Positions 24,056 to 38,000 of a stretch of 64,000 nucleotides of DNA are shown here, piece after piece. Position numbers and translations under genes: made by a program. Origin of the DNA: Polytrichum commune (Eukaryota; Streptophyta; Polytrichopsida; Polytrichales; Polytrichaceae); assembly GCA_950295325.1 (NCBI GenBank), contig OX485808.1, positions 22,588,527-22,652,526 of the forward strand, given 5' to 3'. Below the pieces are notes generated by a model. That model did no database searches and was not told the origin of the DNA. It worked only from the letters and a program-made list of their open reading frames with translations. The first letter of the stretch is position 1. The number at the start of each line of letters is the position of its first letter.

Positions 24056-24596
24056 TGGTGTACACCACTTATAGTCATTAGTGTCATGTACACTATTTGC
24101 AAAGGGCCTACACTGGATTCTTAGAGGTCTCAAAGTGTCACGCCCGCTAATTGCCAATATGATTCCATTCTTCAACATAAGTAACTTTTAAAGTCAAAAT
24201 ATATCTACATTATGACATTTAGAGTAGCACATTGGGATACGTTAGATGGTAGTCTTGCGTCCTAGTATGCAAGGGGAAGATGTTTTTGAGCATACTAATG
24301 GCAAGTGTCATGTGTTTACATTGTAGTATGCAAAATGAAAATATTTTTGAGCAAGTGTCATTTGTGTGCGCTTTATTCAGCTTGTAGACTATTGTGTAAC
24401 ATAACCACGCACCTCATAATGAAACACTAATAAACATACTCGTGCCAAAATATCAATAAGCGCACATAAACATTGAGTGTCATGAGGCCACACTTATGGT
24501 GAAGTTCTTAATCATCAATGTAACCCACCATACACCTTAAAATAGGGTAAGTGACACCATTACGCATGTGACACTAAATACCATCAATGGTGTAGT
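24056..24596 (+). mobile_element. MITE family D, copy D2 (most complete)
   Basis: The two ends are inverted forms of each other: 'ggtgtacaccacttatag..attagtgtca' at the left and 'gacactaaataccatcaatggtgta' type sequence at the right. The interior landmarks match D1, D3 and D4. About 540 bp, non-coding. Confidence 0.7.
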
Positions 24597-25486
24597 TCCA
24601 AAACCAATGTCTAGTCAAATAAGTGCAAAGTTATTTGAATTTTGACTAAGCTAATATAAACTTTATATATAGAGAGAGACTATGCCATAATGGTGTGCAA
24701 TAAGGTGACATTCATTCACCACATGGTTCTCACACGAACATGATTTCACTCTTTAACCCAAAACTAAATAAATGCTAATGTAGACAAGAACACTTCTGCA
24801 GCAAGATAGGGAGGTTTTTCGATACAACTTGTTTGATGATCAAATGCGAACTTTTTGACCCCTCCTAGTTAACATGTATCAATTGCTTGTGTTTATAAAA
24901 CGACCGAGAGTGGATTATCACATAGTATGAACGCACTTCGCATTCATCCAACATAAAAGCTTAACCCCCCTATAGGTTTGTGAGCAATAGATTTCAAAAG
25001 ACTTTGGTTAGATTGATTTGGAGTCTTTAAAGTACATTTTAATATCAAGTGAATTAAAAATTGTAACCTTCGTGATGCATATTACTTGGGGCTTTGTGTT
25101 GGATAAATGAGAGGTAAGCTCGTATGTGTCGATTCTCTCTTGCCTTTAGAAGGGAATATGGTTTCATTCTTGTGTATTTCCACGGATGACATTGTCAATA
25201 TGCCAACTTCTCAATTATTCTACTGTGGATTTAATAATGGCAAAGAAGATTTGTTTCTCTTTAGAATGTACAAGATGCATAACATTATCCAGTTGAGTGA
25301 GCATGTTGGGTGGGCCAAGAATATGTCATGTCAGGTGCTAGAATTATACCTTATGGATGTTTGTCAAAGCATATTCAATATGATAAACTCGGGTGAAGAA
25401 TTGTCAGTATATATTATTAAGTAGAATAGAACGGTTGTTAGCAACTGAATAATGTTATGTGGCATGTATATGTGTATGATGAATTA
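24597..25486. other. No gene accepted; unrecognised 105-codon frame at 25107-25424 (+)
   Basis: The frame begins with ATG and encodes a Leu/Asn-rich peptide with no recognised domain. Blocks near 24905-24985 recur near 26825-26900, so part of this stretch is dispersed repeat. Confidence 0.35.
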
Positions 25487-25488
25487 TA

Positions 25489-25805
25489 CTCCCTCTGTTT
25501 CACAATAAAACCATGGTTTCTGCATAAACTCCGTGCCAGAATAAAACCATGGTTTTGTTATTACCACTACTCATGCCTATCATTCACGGCTAACAACGGC
25601 AGTGCAGCTGGGCCTACTAATAAATATGGTATATTTATCTAAGAAGCTACAGTAGCCTCGGTAAATACTGTATACTCCGTGCCAGCTTGCTAATTTTCGG
25701 CAGCTCCCAATTTTGGTTAAAAAACGCATTGTGGTTCAAAGCTGGTCACTGTTCTTAATCCCGCACTGAAATAGAAACCACGGTTTTATTTTGAAACAGA
25801 GGGAG
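25489..25805. mobile_element. Stowaway-type (Tc1/mariner) MITE
   Basis: The ends CTCCCTCTGTTTCACAATAA and, inverted, TTATTTTGAAACAGAGGGAG are the signature of plant Stowaway elements. A TA dinucleotide flanks each side (25487-25488 and 25806-25807). The 317-bp interior is non-coding, and the inverted repeats extend over about 30 bp with the word aaaccatggtttt. This is the most securely classified transposon in the window. Confidence 0.93.
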
Positions 25806-25959
25806 TATGTACTTAGTGAGACAACATGTAGGAGGAAGACAAATTCAAGGAATCGACATATACTCGCTCTTGATTTGTGCATGTGTCTTCGTTGGTACAT
25901 CTAGAATGACAATTTTTCTTGTTGTTATGATTTTCAATTTGGGTGCATTCCATTCTTTG

Positions 25960-25960
<1 letters not shown>

Positions 25961-26017
<57 letters not shown>
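25961..26017. repeat. Compound (AT)n(AG)n microsatellite
   Basis: Ten AT units run directly into about 18 AG units. Confidence 0.97.
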
Positions 26018-26019
<2 letters not shown>

Positions 26020-27312
26020 CATAATTTAGAGAAGCATATCTATTATGAATTGGATGATGCCTGAATTGGCATTGGCTTTCTTGGCCTTTTGTCTCAAAAT
26101 AATAAAATAAAAATTGGATGATGCTAGTCAAACTTCCTAAAAAAGACAAGTATTTGAATAATGTGAAGATTTCTTCATATTTTACATAATAGATACAATG
26201 ATGGACTTCATCAAATGAGTATTTCCATCTTGGCCACATTGCATGAATGAATTAATATACACCAGTTGTCACGTTGGGAGGGAGGGGGAGGGGTTCCAAA
26301 GAGTGCCAAGGAATAAGTGGCATGATGTGTAGCTTCATAAGTCTTTTCCATAAGCAACCATCGACTACGTTGATTGTGGTAAACAATGTGACATATTGTT
26401 TGGAGTTGTGCGGTGTCATACTTTTTTACTCAAAACATTTCTCTTTTGCCGAGTAGATTATATTTTGATTCTGAATCTATACACTACACTACATTATCCT
26501 ATTACTAATGGGCCACAACGATTATTTAGAAAACACATTAATTATCAACTTGCACAAAATCTTTAGTCTAAACTAATGTGAGCTGCGTTACATGTAATTT
26601 TGGAAGATTGATGCGGGTGATCATTTTATAGTATGCTACTTTTGTCCTCCAACTAATACTTGACAAGGTGTTGGTTGGAAGTCTCTAAGAAGACTTGATA
26701 GAGAACTGAGGCCTTGGGCCCACATTGTTTTCGTCACGACTAGGCAATTAGAGTAGCCCACTTTAATTATCACCTCATTAATATTCATCCACACTAATAG
26801 TGTGTCTATTTCAAAGAGAGGAGGGGATTATCACATACAAGCGTACCCCTCATTCATCCGACACAAGAACTTGACCCATTGTAGGCTTGGTGCAAATTTA
26901 TCTCCAATGGCTTGCACGTGACTACTTTGGGATCTTGGCTTAAGATGACCCTAAACTACCGGATGATAGCGGAGAGGTACCCAAAACTGAATGGAGTGGT
27001 TGACAGTTCGATTCCTAACTGTGACATCTTCTCTCTACTTGACAGGAAAACTAGCTAGGTGGCTATGTGCCTCCTAGGTTCCAGAAAAGAAAAAAGAAGA
27101 AGAAAAAGAAGACTACTTTGGGATCTTCAAAGCTAACTAAATTCTAGGGTCAAACCAACTAAAAAATATCCTCCAGGTTGTTACTATGTCATGGCTAAAT
27201 TTATGTTGGATGAATAAGAAGTATGCGCGGATATGTTACTAAACTCTCACTCCACCTAACTTATTTGTGTTATAACCCCAAAGTATCATGAGTCTAAATA
27301 TATAGTACCCAC
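26018..27312. other. No gene seen
   Basis: AT-rich spacer with only short frames and an aagaag-rich tract near 27085-27110. Confidence 0.45.
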
Positions 27313-27544
27313 CAATGAATGGGGAGAGCCGGCTGCTAGCTAGTTACCGATGCACTGGTTGAGTTTGAGGAATAACTGGCTGAACTTCAAGGCTTTAGGA
27401 GAATTACCCATCACTTTAGAGGAATCTATGGGAATATATCTAAAATTAATAAATAAAAACCGAAAGATCACAACATGTAAACCAATTGGACTTAGAAACA
27501 CCGATATCTTGACCGATTATGACCAAAAATCTCCATGGAGCTTG
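27313..27544 (-). mobile_element. hAT-like MITE, family E, copy E2
   Basis: Inverted copy with termini CAATGAATGGGGAGAG and AAAATCTCCATGGAGCTTG. The 8-bp flanks gtacccac (27305-27312) and gtactcac (27545-27552) agree at seven of eight bases. 232 bp, non-coding. Confidence 0.8.
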
Positions 27545-27689
27545 GTACTCACTATAGACATATGTCAAGTCCTGGGTGATTGTCATGCGTCGGTGAAAGA
27601 ACAATGCAAATCTACCATTGTGGTAGACTTGTAAAATTTCCAACGACATAGGACAAGTTTTAAGTGACCCATGTTTTGTATACTTGTGT

Positions 27690-28225
27690 ATCATTTACGT
27701 TATTTAGTGTTACATGCGTGAAAGTGTCACCCTGTTATGAGGAATCCCTTTGGTTGACCATTGGTGTCACCACATGACACTTGTCGTTAGCATGAGCTCA
27801 ATAATATCTTCCTTTATGCCTCATCAAGTTTCCCTTGGTCAAAATCATGGTGTTTCCAAGTCCAACTGGGTACATGCCATGATCTTTTGGTTTTCTTAAA
27901 TTTTAAAATCCAAGGTACATTTTGCAGATTCCCTTGAAATGATCGGTAATTTGCATGAACTCTTGAACTTGAACCGGTTATTTCTCAAACTCAAACGATT
28001 CATCTATAACTAGAGGTCGGTTCTCCTTGTCCATTGATCCAATGTGCTATGCTACATGTCACAATGGAGAAATTTTACACTTCCAAAAAATTACTTATAT
28101 TGACGAATAGTATCACGGTGACAATTAGCGGGCATGACACTTTGAAACCTCTAGGCATCTAGTTTAGACTATTCGCCAATCGTGTGCGAGACACTAAAGA
28201 CCACAAACAATGTGCACTAAATTGT
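27690..28225 (-). mobile_element. MITE family D, copy D3, interrupted by a family E MITE
   Basis: Family D sequence in reverse ('gacacttgtcgttagcatg', then 'ccaatgtgctatgctac', then 'gacactttgaaacctctagg') is broken at about 27835 and resumes at 28037. The break contains element E3. This is a nested insertion. Confidence 0.7.
27835..28036 (+). mobile_element. hAT-like MITE, family E, copy E3 (nested in D3)
   Basis: It has the family interior (ccaagtccaactgg, cttttggttttctt, ggttctccttgtccattg). The termini have diverged and the 8-bp duplication is no longer recognisable. Confidence 0.7.
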
Positions 28226-28311
28226 CTAATTAGTGTCGGTTCCCATTTGGAGTTACACAATGCTATGACATTCTATGGAGAGCATCATATTTTTACTCAC
28301 ATCAACATAAG

Positions 28312-28635
28312 TACACTAAATACAATATTCAATGTTTGATACACTCAATACGAATGCATACACTGAATGTCAACAACCCTACGAAAGTAAGTAACAATAA
28401 ATGTAAACTCAAACACTTTTATCAACTATGGTAATATGTGAAAGTTACATGTTTGAATTTAGTGTCAATAAGGATATGAAATCCATGCTTCACATGAGAA
28501 AAGGTGACAGTATGGAAGGTAGCTGCACATTTGTGTCTAACAATATTAACTGTCAAGGAATTGAAAATTAGTGTTGAGCAGGGTAGGGTGGTAACAACAA
28601 AATATAATCAAACACTTAGAATCCTTTTTGGTGTA
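28312..28635 (+). mobile_element. MITE family A, copy A2
   Basis: The same order of landmarks as A1 (gaaagtaagtaac, gtaatatgtgaaagttacatg, gaaaattagtgttgagcagg), ending 'ttggtgta'. It lies 460 bp upstream of the start codon of the VWA/Cache gene, so it could contribute promoter sequence. Confidence 0.75.
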
Positions 28636-29096
28636 GGTAGGATGCGCACCGAAGAGTCCGATGTATCTTGGTTGGTTAAAAACGGTGATGTCGGTAGAAA
28701 GTGATTGCAACACCGAATGGTAACCCACCCAACACAAAATCTAGTGTTCAATATTTCTTCTTCCATCCAATTCCCGGCTGATCGTGTCGCCAGCTCCTGT
28801 CTCCTGGAATCCCTCCTACCTTCTAGCCCGGCAACTTGATGCTCCGAAAACACTCGGAACCTACGTACTGACTCACCAACAACAACAAAGCAACTCCCAC
28901 GTTCATCTCCAAGCTCCCGTGGACTGAATTACGTCATTCGGAAACCCCAACCAAAGCAACAATGACCCAGCGTTCCTTCAACAAGATTGTCGGATTCAGA
29001 TCACCTTCAAAGGACCACCACCACCACCACCATCTGTGCAAGCTGGTTCAAGTCCAGTGTTACAAAACTTCTGCTGATCTGAGTTAGCTAGTTGCA
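28636..29096 (+). promoter_or_regulatory. Upstream region and likely 5' UTR of the VWA/Cache gene
   Basis: Unique, more GC-rich sequence precedes the ATG at 29097. It includes an ACGTCA bZIP-type core (28931-28936), a caacaacaacaaag tract (about 28878) and a (CCA)n run (about 29014-29032), both common in plant 5' leaders. No convincing TATA box was picked out, and the transcription start is unknown. Confidence 0.35.
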
Positions 29097-32000
29097 ATGA
29101 GATCTGAGGTGTTGGGGTTGGCAGCAGTGCTGATCCCATTTTTGTTGCTGAATGCATCACCGGCTGTGAATGGGGACGCTGGAAGCCAGTTTCTTGACGA
29201 GAAAGAACTTGAAGTGTCGTGGATTGCAGGCAATGCGAGCCTGGCCAATGGGAACTGCGGTACCACTTCTTCCTGATCTAGTCTTAGTGGTCCATGCCCC
29301 TTGCATATATGCTGTTATACATCTTATGGACACATTTTGGGCATATCCTTAATTTGAGTGCTCATGCCAGTGGGATTCTTAAGAGGGTTCTTTTTATACA
29401 CCTCACAGGTTTAAAGTCTGTGAGGTTTTGTTGGAGTTTATGATCAGAGCTTCAATTTGTTGTTTTTTCTGCTCTGCCGACAGGTTTTGAGGTAGAGAGA
29501 GATAGTCTAAGTGCTTTGGTGACGAGGGTTTGGACGCTTCCGGATATGTGGATACGGTTTGATAGGCGAGAAAGGATCGTTTGTAATGAATGAGAGAAAC
29601 GAGAGATATATATATTTTTTTCAAGAAATGTAGAAATGTTGAGGAAAGCTTGGAGCTTTATTGGAGTGTTGATGATGTGAGGAAATAATGAAGGTCCTTT
29701 GATAATCTCTTCCTCTGATCTTAGCTCATGCCCCTGCATAGACACATCTTCTGAACAAATTTGGGCACAGGAGATATTATCCTTTAATCCAAGCACAGTG
29801 GGACCCTTAAAGGAAAATACCTAGAGTACTGGAGTGGATTAAAATACTCACAGCGTTGACGTCTGAGACTTTTGTTGGAGTTTATCAGAGACTTTGGTGA
29901 GAATTTGTTTGTCTGCTCTACCGACAGGTTTTGAGGTCGAGAGATAATCGGTGCTTTGGGGAATAGGTTTCGCTAATATGTGGATTGGGTTTTCAGAAAC
30001 GATGACGATGATATGGGATAAGGGTTCGTTTGTGTAATGCGATAAACAAGAGATTACTTTTTCAAGCAATGCAGTGTTGTCTAAGACTTTGTCAGAGTTT
30101 ATCAAAGATTTTGATTTTTCTTGCTCTACCGACTGGTGTTGAGGTAGAGAAAGAAGTGCTTGTGCAAGGAATTTTGGGCACCTCTGGGTATGTAGGTTTT
30201 CAGAAATTGATGATGATGGGGGATGAGGTGGCATTCTGAAGGGTGCACTGAACAAACAAGGGGAATTTCAGCCAAGAAATGCAGGAATGTTAAGAAAAAA
30301 GTTGGAGTTTTTATGGGATTGGTGAGGTGAGAAAAATATATAATTATTCAATCTATAAGGTTTAAGATTCGTTTAGACATGAAATGAGAAACGGTTGAAT
30401 GGACATCCAGATATTCACAGTATTGTGGAAGTGTATCATACATTTATTTATTAATCCAATTTCCTGCTCTACCGACAAGTTTTGAGGTAGAGAGACAAGT
30501 GCTTGCTGAAGAACTTTGGGCATCTTGACATGTGGATTGGATTCTTAGAGAATGATGATAGGGGATAAGGGGGTAGTTTGTGATCCAATGAATAAGAGAT
30601 TTTCTAATTGACAAGCGTCGTTGAGACAAAAGCTAGGAGCTTCAATTGGAGTGGTGAGGTGAGGAAAAATAAGATTGAAGCTCAAGCATCCTCTAGGATA
30701 GCGTTGAATTTTCACAACACCTACTACCTAGGATGATGTTTTTGTGCTCTGTACCGACATTTTCAGAATCCTGATGTTGTGGACTGTCCTCCACATATTT
30801 TGATGGAAAATGATGAGATAATCACAACCACCCAGCACTGTGAAGAGAGCTGTTGAAATTCGGATCTTAAGCCTCGGAGTTCACCCAAAATGCCAAGGGA
30901 TTTATGTCAGTGCCCTAAAAACTCTGGACTATGTATCTACTTGAAGGGTTTTATTACACAATTGCAAGGAGAAAGGTGACTTGAAAATCAACGCAGACAT
31001 AAAAAATGTAGATGCCGCTGTGGAGTTATTAAGGTGGATAAAACATGCAATTAGTGAAGGATGATTAGCAAATCCAAATCACGACCATACCCATTTGTCT
31101 CATAATTTTCGGAGCTCATATGAATATCTTATTGATTATTTAAGTGAAGATTTGCGTGCTCATTAAGTTGTCATATAGGTCTTCCCTAATCATGTTGATT
31201 ATTGAGCTCATATATAATGTTTAGCATATTTTGAGCACGTAGTCCAATAAATATCCCATAAACACATGTTTTTTTCGTGTCCATTTTTAGGTCCAGACCT
31301 AGCACTCACACTACATAATATATGTGTCTAGATTATTATTGTGTTCAATTTAGGCACGTCTACCTTAGAGATATTTTTTCTAATTTCACTTCATACATTT
31401 TGTCTGGATGCATGGCCAGGGCTTCTCAACAATTGTAACTCTCAATGCACCCGGATGCAGTGCCACCCACTGTTGTCAGATGGGCAACAAACTGTGTGCA
31501 CGACCGTGAATAACAATGAGTTTTGCGGACAAAACGACAACAATACTTGCACCTTCATGAAGCTCAACTACAACAGGAGTTATTTAACGTAAGTGAGTCG
31601 ACATGTTTGATCAACTAAGGTTTTAATTATTATATCTCAACTTAGGTAGCTCATCCTAATGTAGCTCATCCTAATGTAGCTCAATCCAAGGATGTCTAAG
31701 GCTTGCACTTAATATGACCCCCTCCCCCCCTTCATTTGAATGATCATAGGTTCAGTGTTGGTGTTCAAAGGTTTTGAGCTATCTCTAAGTAATGCTCAAT
31801 AAGTAGTGTCGTGTAAGTTTTGTTTTGTTTTGTTAATTTACAGCTTGTGAGTGCATCATTTTGCGAGAAAAAACTCATTAGTGTATGTATGAATCAAAAA
31901 TATATGTGGTCTGTCCCAATACGAGATGGAGTTTATATTTTGACGGGGTACTTGAAGAGGAGAGAGGATTAATCTCCCATTGGTCGCCGGTTTATTTTAA

Positions 32001-35000
32001 TGAGATGTGAACCATGGGGAGGAAGTGGCACTTGTAGGTGAACTTGGACTGACATACCTAGTTCACTTTTAGCAAGTGGGAGATTGATGTAGCTCTCAAG
32101 TAGGATAATCACTTTTAGGTTTTTGAGAAAGGAAAAGTGATTGTGTTCATACATTTAAGAGATCAATCGCCTTCTCCAAGCATACTTTTGACTTCATTAC
32201 ACCTGTTTATGGTATTTAGTCTCACTTTCTATTTTGAGCTACACAATGATGCTTATAACTTTTTACTTAGAATGTAAGATTTGACCAGGTTGAGTCGTTT
32301 CTGTTCTATGATGTCCAGACAATGTATTTAGCCTTTGTGGATAAAAATTGAAATCTATGGCCACAAGTTCTAGCATTACAGCATAATTCCAAATTATAAT
32401 GGACACTAAATACCATAAATGGTTTACTGCAATCCTCACAAGTTTTGCACATGAGAGCCATGTGCCTAAGAATACTTCATTATTGTCATGATGTAGATCC
32501 CTACTTTTCTTTTTTTCTTCCACTCGCTAAACCTCTTTGGCATGGGAGAGAGAGAGACAGGTGTGAGTGCTAATGAAGAACCAAGTTTTGATAAAGAAAG
32601 TGTGGTGCCAATTGATGCTCTTCAAGATGTATTGCCCCTCACCTTGCATATTAGGCTCCAGAGAGATTTTTGGGTATAAGCAGTCAAGATCTTGGTGTTT
32701 CTAAGTCCAACCGGTTACAGGTTGTGATCTTTTGGTTTTTCTTTATTAATTTGAGGTATATTCCCATAGATTCTTCTAAAATGATTGGTAATTCACCTGA
32801 AGCCTGGAACTTCAGCCAGTTATTTCTCAAACTCAGCCTATTCATCTGTTACTAGCAGCTGGTTCTCCCCACTCATTGTTGTATATAACCTACAAATTTG
32901 ACCCTATTGCAGGATCGCACCACCTGCCAACGTCGCGAATATCGGCCAAGAAGTGGAACGGGACATCTGCCTCCAGAGAACGCTGGATACGACATTCTCA
33001 AATATTTCATTCCCGCAGAATTATACATATGTCTTTTTTGGCAGCACAAGTGGAGCTTGGAGAGCGTTCCCGGGACGAGTGAGCCTTTCTGCCATCGACT
33101 TCTCTTAACTTTTCTCAGCTTTCTCGGTCTCATGTCTTTCCATAATTATCATGTGTGTTCAACACCATTCACATTGGTTCATAATTTGTCTTTAATTTTA
33201 ATTTATTTTTTTATCATTTGTTTTCGCTTAACTGCATTCACATTAAGACTTTGCATGTAACAAATACAATACGTACTTGTTTTGGGGTTGAGTCAAATAC
33301 CTACATGTGGTCCAATGTGAGTGGGATTGATAAACTCCCTGATATCAAAATAGAAATTTCAGACGTAGGGAGGAGTGATAAAAAAATTATCATTTGTTTG
33401 TTAGTTGCTCTCAAGCCTCCTCTCCACTTCTGTAGCACCGTATGTGCCTTAAATTTCTATTCCACATTAGAGAGTTTTGAAAACATATAGGTCCACAACA
33501 ATTATCCCATGCAACAATAAAGTTATCCTACGTCATTGAAAATCTACAGATCTACCATGACGGTAGATTTACATTGTTCTTCCACTGACGCATGGTGATT
33601 GGCTAGGTCACATATATATGCGGGGCAGTGATCTTCAATCCCATTTACATTGGTCCAGTGTCCGGGGAGATTTTTGGGCATAATCGGTCAAGATCCTGGT
33701 GTTTCTAAGTCCAACCAGTTACATGTTGTGATCTTCCTCTAAAATGATGGGTGCTTTTCCTGAAGTCTTGAACTACAACTGGTTCATGAGTAACTAGTGG
33801 TTGGGTCTCCCCATCCATTGCATTGGTCCACCTGTGGGGTTTTGGTGCTCAACCCTATTCACATTGAGTCTTTGCATGGTAGAAATACAATGAATACTTG
33901 TTGTTATCTTGTTTATTGCTCAAGCTGTGGACGAGAAATATTACCAACAACAGTGAATGAGTTAGAATGCATATGCTCTATAGTTTGTTGTAACATTTAA
34001 AGCATATTCTAAGAAGAAACTTCAATGCTTTGTAGGTCTGGATTGTCATTCTTAATTCTGACCAGTACAGAATCCTCAATTGCAGGAAGCTTCTACTTCG
34101 AGCTGCGATTCGTATGAAACGCGTCAAAGACCCTGGTAACAGCCACCCACAGAGAGTAATGCATGTCAAATTATGCAAAATGATTTTTCTCATATTGATG
34201 TCACTGGGAGAACGAAATGATCTTAATTTGAAGAGAGTCACTACTAGCATACGAGTCCTATGCAATCATCCCACGTCGATGAAAGGACCAATGCAACTCT
34301 ACCACTGTGCTAGATTTGCAAATTTTCTAGTTACGTAGGACAAGTTTCCAGTGATGTAGGTCAATTGCCTAGGACTCAAATGCTTGTAGTAAGTAAAATT
34401 CATACTTTAGCTAGGTTTAGGTTTTAAGTTTTAGGGTTTGGGGTTTTACGCAATGGAGAACTGACTGCTAATTATAGATGAACCGGTTGAAGTTCAAGAC
34501 TTCAGGAAAAGTACCGATCCTTCCAGAGGAAGCAATGGAATATACCTCAAGTTAATAAAGAGAAACCGTAAGATCACACCATGTAACCCGTTGGACTTCG
34601 AAACACTCGGATCTTGACCGATTAGGCCCAAAAATCTCCCTGGACACTGGTTCTACAAGTAACCACTTACCTACAGCTAATGTATATAGGGTTGAGTAAC
34701 ATACTTGCTAACTTAATTATGTTATCGCCAATGAATGCTGTAATAATCCACTCTTACAACTTTCCACGTGCAGGTATCTGGATGGAATTTCGGTTTACAA
34801 GCAGGTCAAGATCATAATTGATACGGGAAACTCCATGGGCTTGGGAGTTCAAGGCGAATATGGGCGAGCTGTGGGTACAACCTTTTTGAATGTGGCCCAG
34901 ATCCTTACCCTCGAATTACTGAAGACTGTGTCGCCTGGTGACTATGTGGACATCACCACCTACAACTCCACTGGATCTACTTCACTGGGTGCAGCGGTAA

Positions 35001-38000
35001 GCTTATTAATTGCCTGTCTCGGTTCAAACTACCCTAAATTAGTCATACCCTAATTGGACACCTATAATTGAGTGGTACGTTATGTGGTTTGGTGCAGCTT
35101 CAAGAACGGGTACCAAAGAGACGACATGTGCATAAAAGAGATTAGACTATGTGCTCAAAATATGATAACCGTTTTAGGATCAGTAGTCAGCATAATTGAG
35201 GGGACCTATCTGACAAGTAATGAGCACGAGAATCTTCACGAGTGATGAAGAAGATATTCATATGAGCTCTGAAAATTGTGAGGAAAGTGGCTGTGGCCTT
35301 GAGATGGATTTGCTAACCATCTTGTACTAGTCGCATGTTTCATATCCTAGGAGAAGTGGACTAGTTGAAAAATGTAACCATTTAATACCCAAATACCTTA
35401 AGTTGAGTAAGCTTCAGTAGCCTTCAAAGCAAATTTAATATGTTCTTTCTTCGTATTAAATATGTTCAAAATTATGTATGGGACGTCTGCCTAGTGATGT
35501 GGCCACTCTTCTATGTATGCTTTCCATATGCTTACAAAACAAATGAGCACTTCAAAGGCTCAGCGTTCTTGTTAAGTGAAGTTCTTTTTTCTCCCGAAGT
35601 CTTGCATAAAAATTCTGGATCCAAGTGCGTACTCACCTGTTGGGTCACGTGCACTATGATTCACAGGTGAACATTAAGCCATACAATTCCACAAACCCAG
35701 AGGTCCATCCGGAGCTGAGTACGATGATAGGCGAAGTGAACCAGTTGACAGCATCTGCAGCACCGGTGGCATCAAATCTGACTGCTGCGATCCAGTCGGC
35801 GGTGGCCAATTTCCTAAACACGACCACACATTCCTATTTGAATGTAAGCAAAATCCTCTTAATTTCCGAGTTTGGAATGATGAAATTAAGCGAAGCAGCT
35901 GGATGCAGGGTCCGGGGAGATTTTTGGGCATAATCGGTCAAAATCCTGGTGTTTCCAAGTCCATCTGGTTACATGTTTGTGATCTTTTGGTTTTTGTGTT
36001 TCCTATTTTGAGGTGTATTCCATATGTTCCTCTAGAATGATGGGTAAGTTTCTTGAACTCTTGAACTTCAACCAGTTATTTTTTATGAAACTCAACTGGT
36101 TCACCTGTAACTAGCGGTCACTTCTCCCTGTTCATTGGCTGGATGTCCAACATCTGCAATAAGTGGCCAGATAGCTACCACATCTTGTAATGTAGGTAAG
36201 GTAGAGATGCGATGCCTAATTGGGCTACTTATCTTAATCAAGCACCTATATTTGAGTGGTTGTGTAGTTTGGTGTGGCTTCAAAAATGGATATATATATA
36301 TATATATATATATGTTTTTGATTGTGTGCTCAAAATATGACAACCATTCTAGATTCAATAAGCAACATTATTGGGGGTGGGGGGTTATATGAGCATTTAA
36401 TGAGCACGAGAATCTTCACTTTGCTGATGAATAAGATATTCACACGAACTTTGGAAATTATGAGGAAGTGACTACGGCATCGATCTAGATTTGCTAACCA
36501 TCTTGTACTAATCGTGTGTTTCATACCTTAGGAGAAGTGGGCTAGTGAGAAAAAGTAACAAGTTAAGACCCATACACCTTAATGTTACAATAAATCCGGG
36601 TTAGAAAAACACATAATGAATGCCCTTGAGATGCAAATAGAAATAGAAATATGAAACATATGATTTCAAATGTTGATCCCCTACGTCCTTCAAGGGTTGA
36701 CCTTGATCAACATCTTGTGATGGGGACATGAATTGATCGATGGAGGAGATCCTCTTCAAGCTTGACTCGAATGAAGTGAAATTGATTTCAAAGTCCAGGT
36801 AGCTGAAAGGCTTACATAACTAGAAGTACATCAAGATGGTGTCGAAAAGGTTGATTCCCCATAGTCATGGAATGCGGTGGCCTCAGTTGGATGAAGTCTA
36901 ATAATATCAATTTGATGGTTTGATTAGATGAAAGAGTTGAGACTACCCAGTACTACATTTTGAAATAGGCAAGGGAACATATCTCTACTGGAGTTGCTGT
37001 AGCGGGACACTCCAGCACAAAGAGTGCTTCATTTTCAGCTACACTGTCAGAGCAGAAGTGACGTAATCCTTTTGTGATCCCTAGAGTGCCTCTAAAATGT
37101 GTACATTGGATCCCATTTTGCAGGTGATAATAGTCTTCACGGATGGGAATTTCTCTCCCCTGAACAATGCAACGTTTCCCACCTCCAAACTCCTTGCGTC
37201 GCAAGTGAAGGTGATCCTTTACAAACTGCCTCGGTCTTCCGACAACGATCCTTTCCTGCTCAGCACGAGCCTTCAACAAATTCTGTGCGGGGTCCAGGGA
37301 ACTTTTGAGTTGCTGAATGCACCGGCCACCAAAAACCCATTATACTCGATCCGGAGCTACTACTCCTTCTTGGCGCACACACACATGGCGGCTGTCGCCA
37401 ATAAAGCGACATGGAGCAATGTCTATCAAAGCTATACGGAGATGGTGGAAGCTGTAACTGTCACTTATCCAGGTTTGCAAATTCAGCACCGCTTAAAACC
37501 CCATCAATGAACAGGGAGAACTGCTACACAAAATATGATATTTAGTGTTTGATTAGATTTAGTGTTTTACCACCCTACTCTGCTCAACACTAATTTTCAA
37601 TTCTTTGATAATTAGTGTTAGACATAAATGCGTCGCCGCCGCTTTCCTTGTTGCCACCTCTTTCCTACTAAACACTAAATTCGTGCATGTAACTTTCACA
37701 TATTACTATAGATGATATTTAGTGTTTGAGTTTACATTTAATGTTACTTACTTTCATAGGGTTAGTGATATTTAGTGTAGTGTTCGTATTTAGTGTATCT
37801 AACACTAAATATCATATTTTGTGTAGTAGTTACAGATGAACCGGTTGAGTTTAAGAAAGACCTGGTTGAAGTTTGAGACTTGAGGAAATTTACTGATTGT
37901 TTCGAGGAATTAAGGTAATATACCTCAAATTAATGAAGAGAAACTGAAAGATGGCAGCATGTGATCCGTTGGACTTGGAAACACTAGGATCTCGACCGAT

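Noticed and set aside
25813-26239. Frames made of Ser-Leu or Arg-Glu runs
   Set aside because: Translation of the (AT)n(AG)n microsatellite.
29452-30255. Minus-strand frames of 114 and 135 codons in intron 1 as a gene family
   Set aside because: Their similarity to each other comes from the tandem repeat; no continuous gene structure. The conserved core is kept as a finding only.
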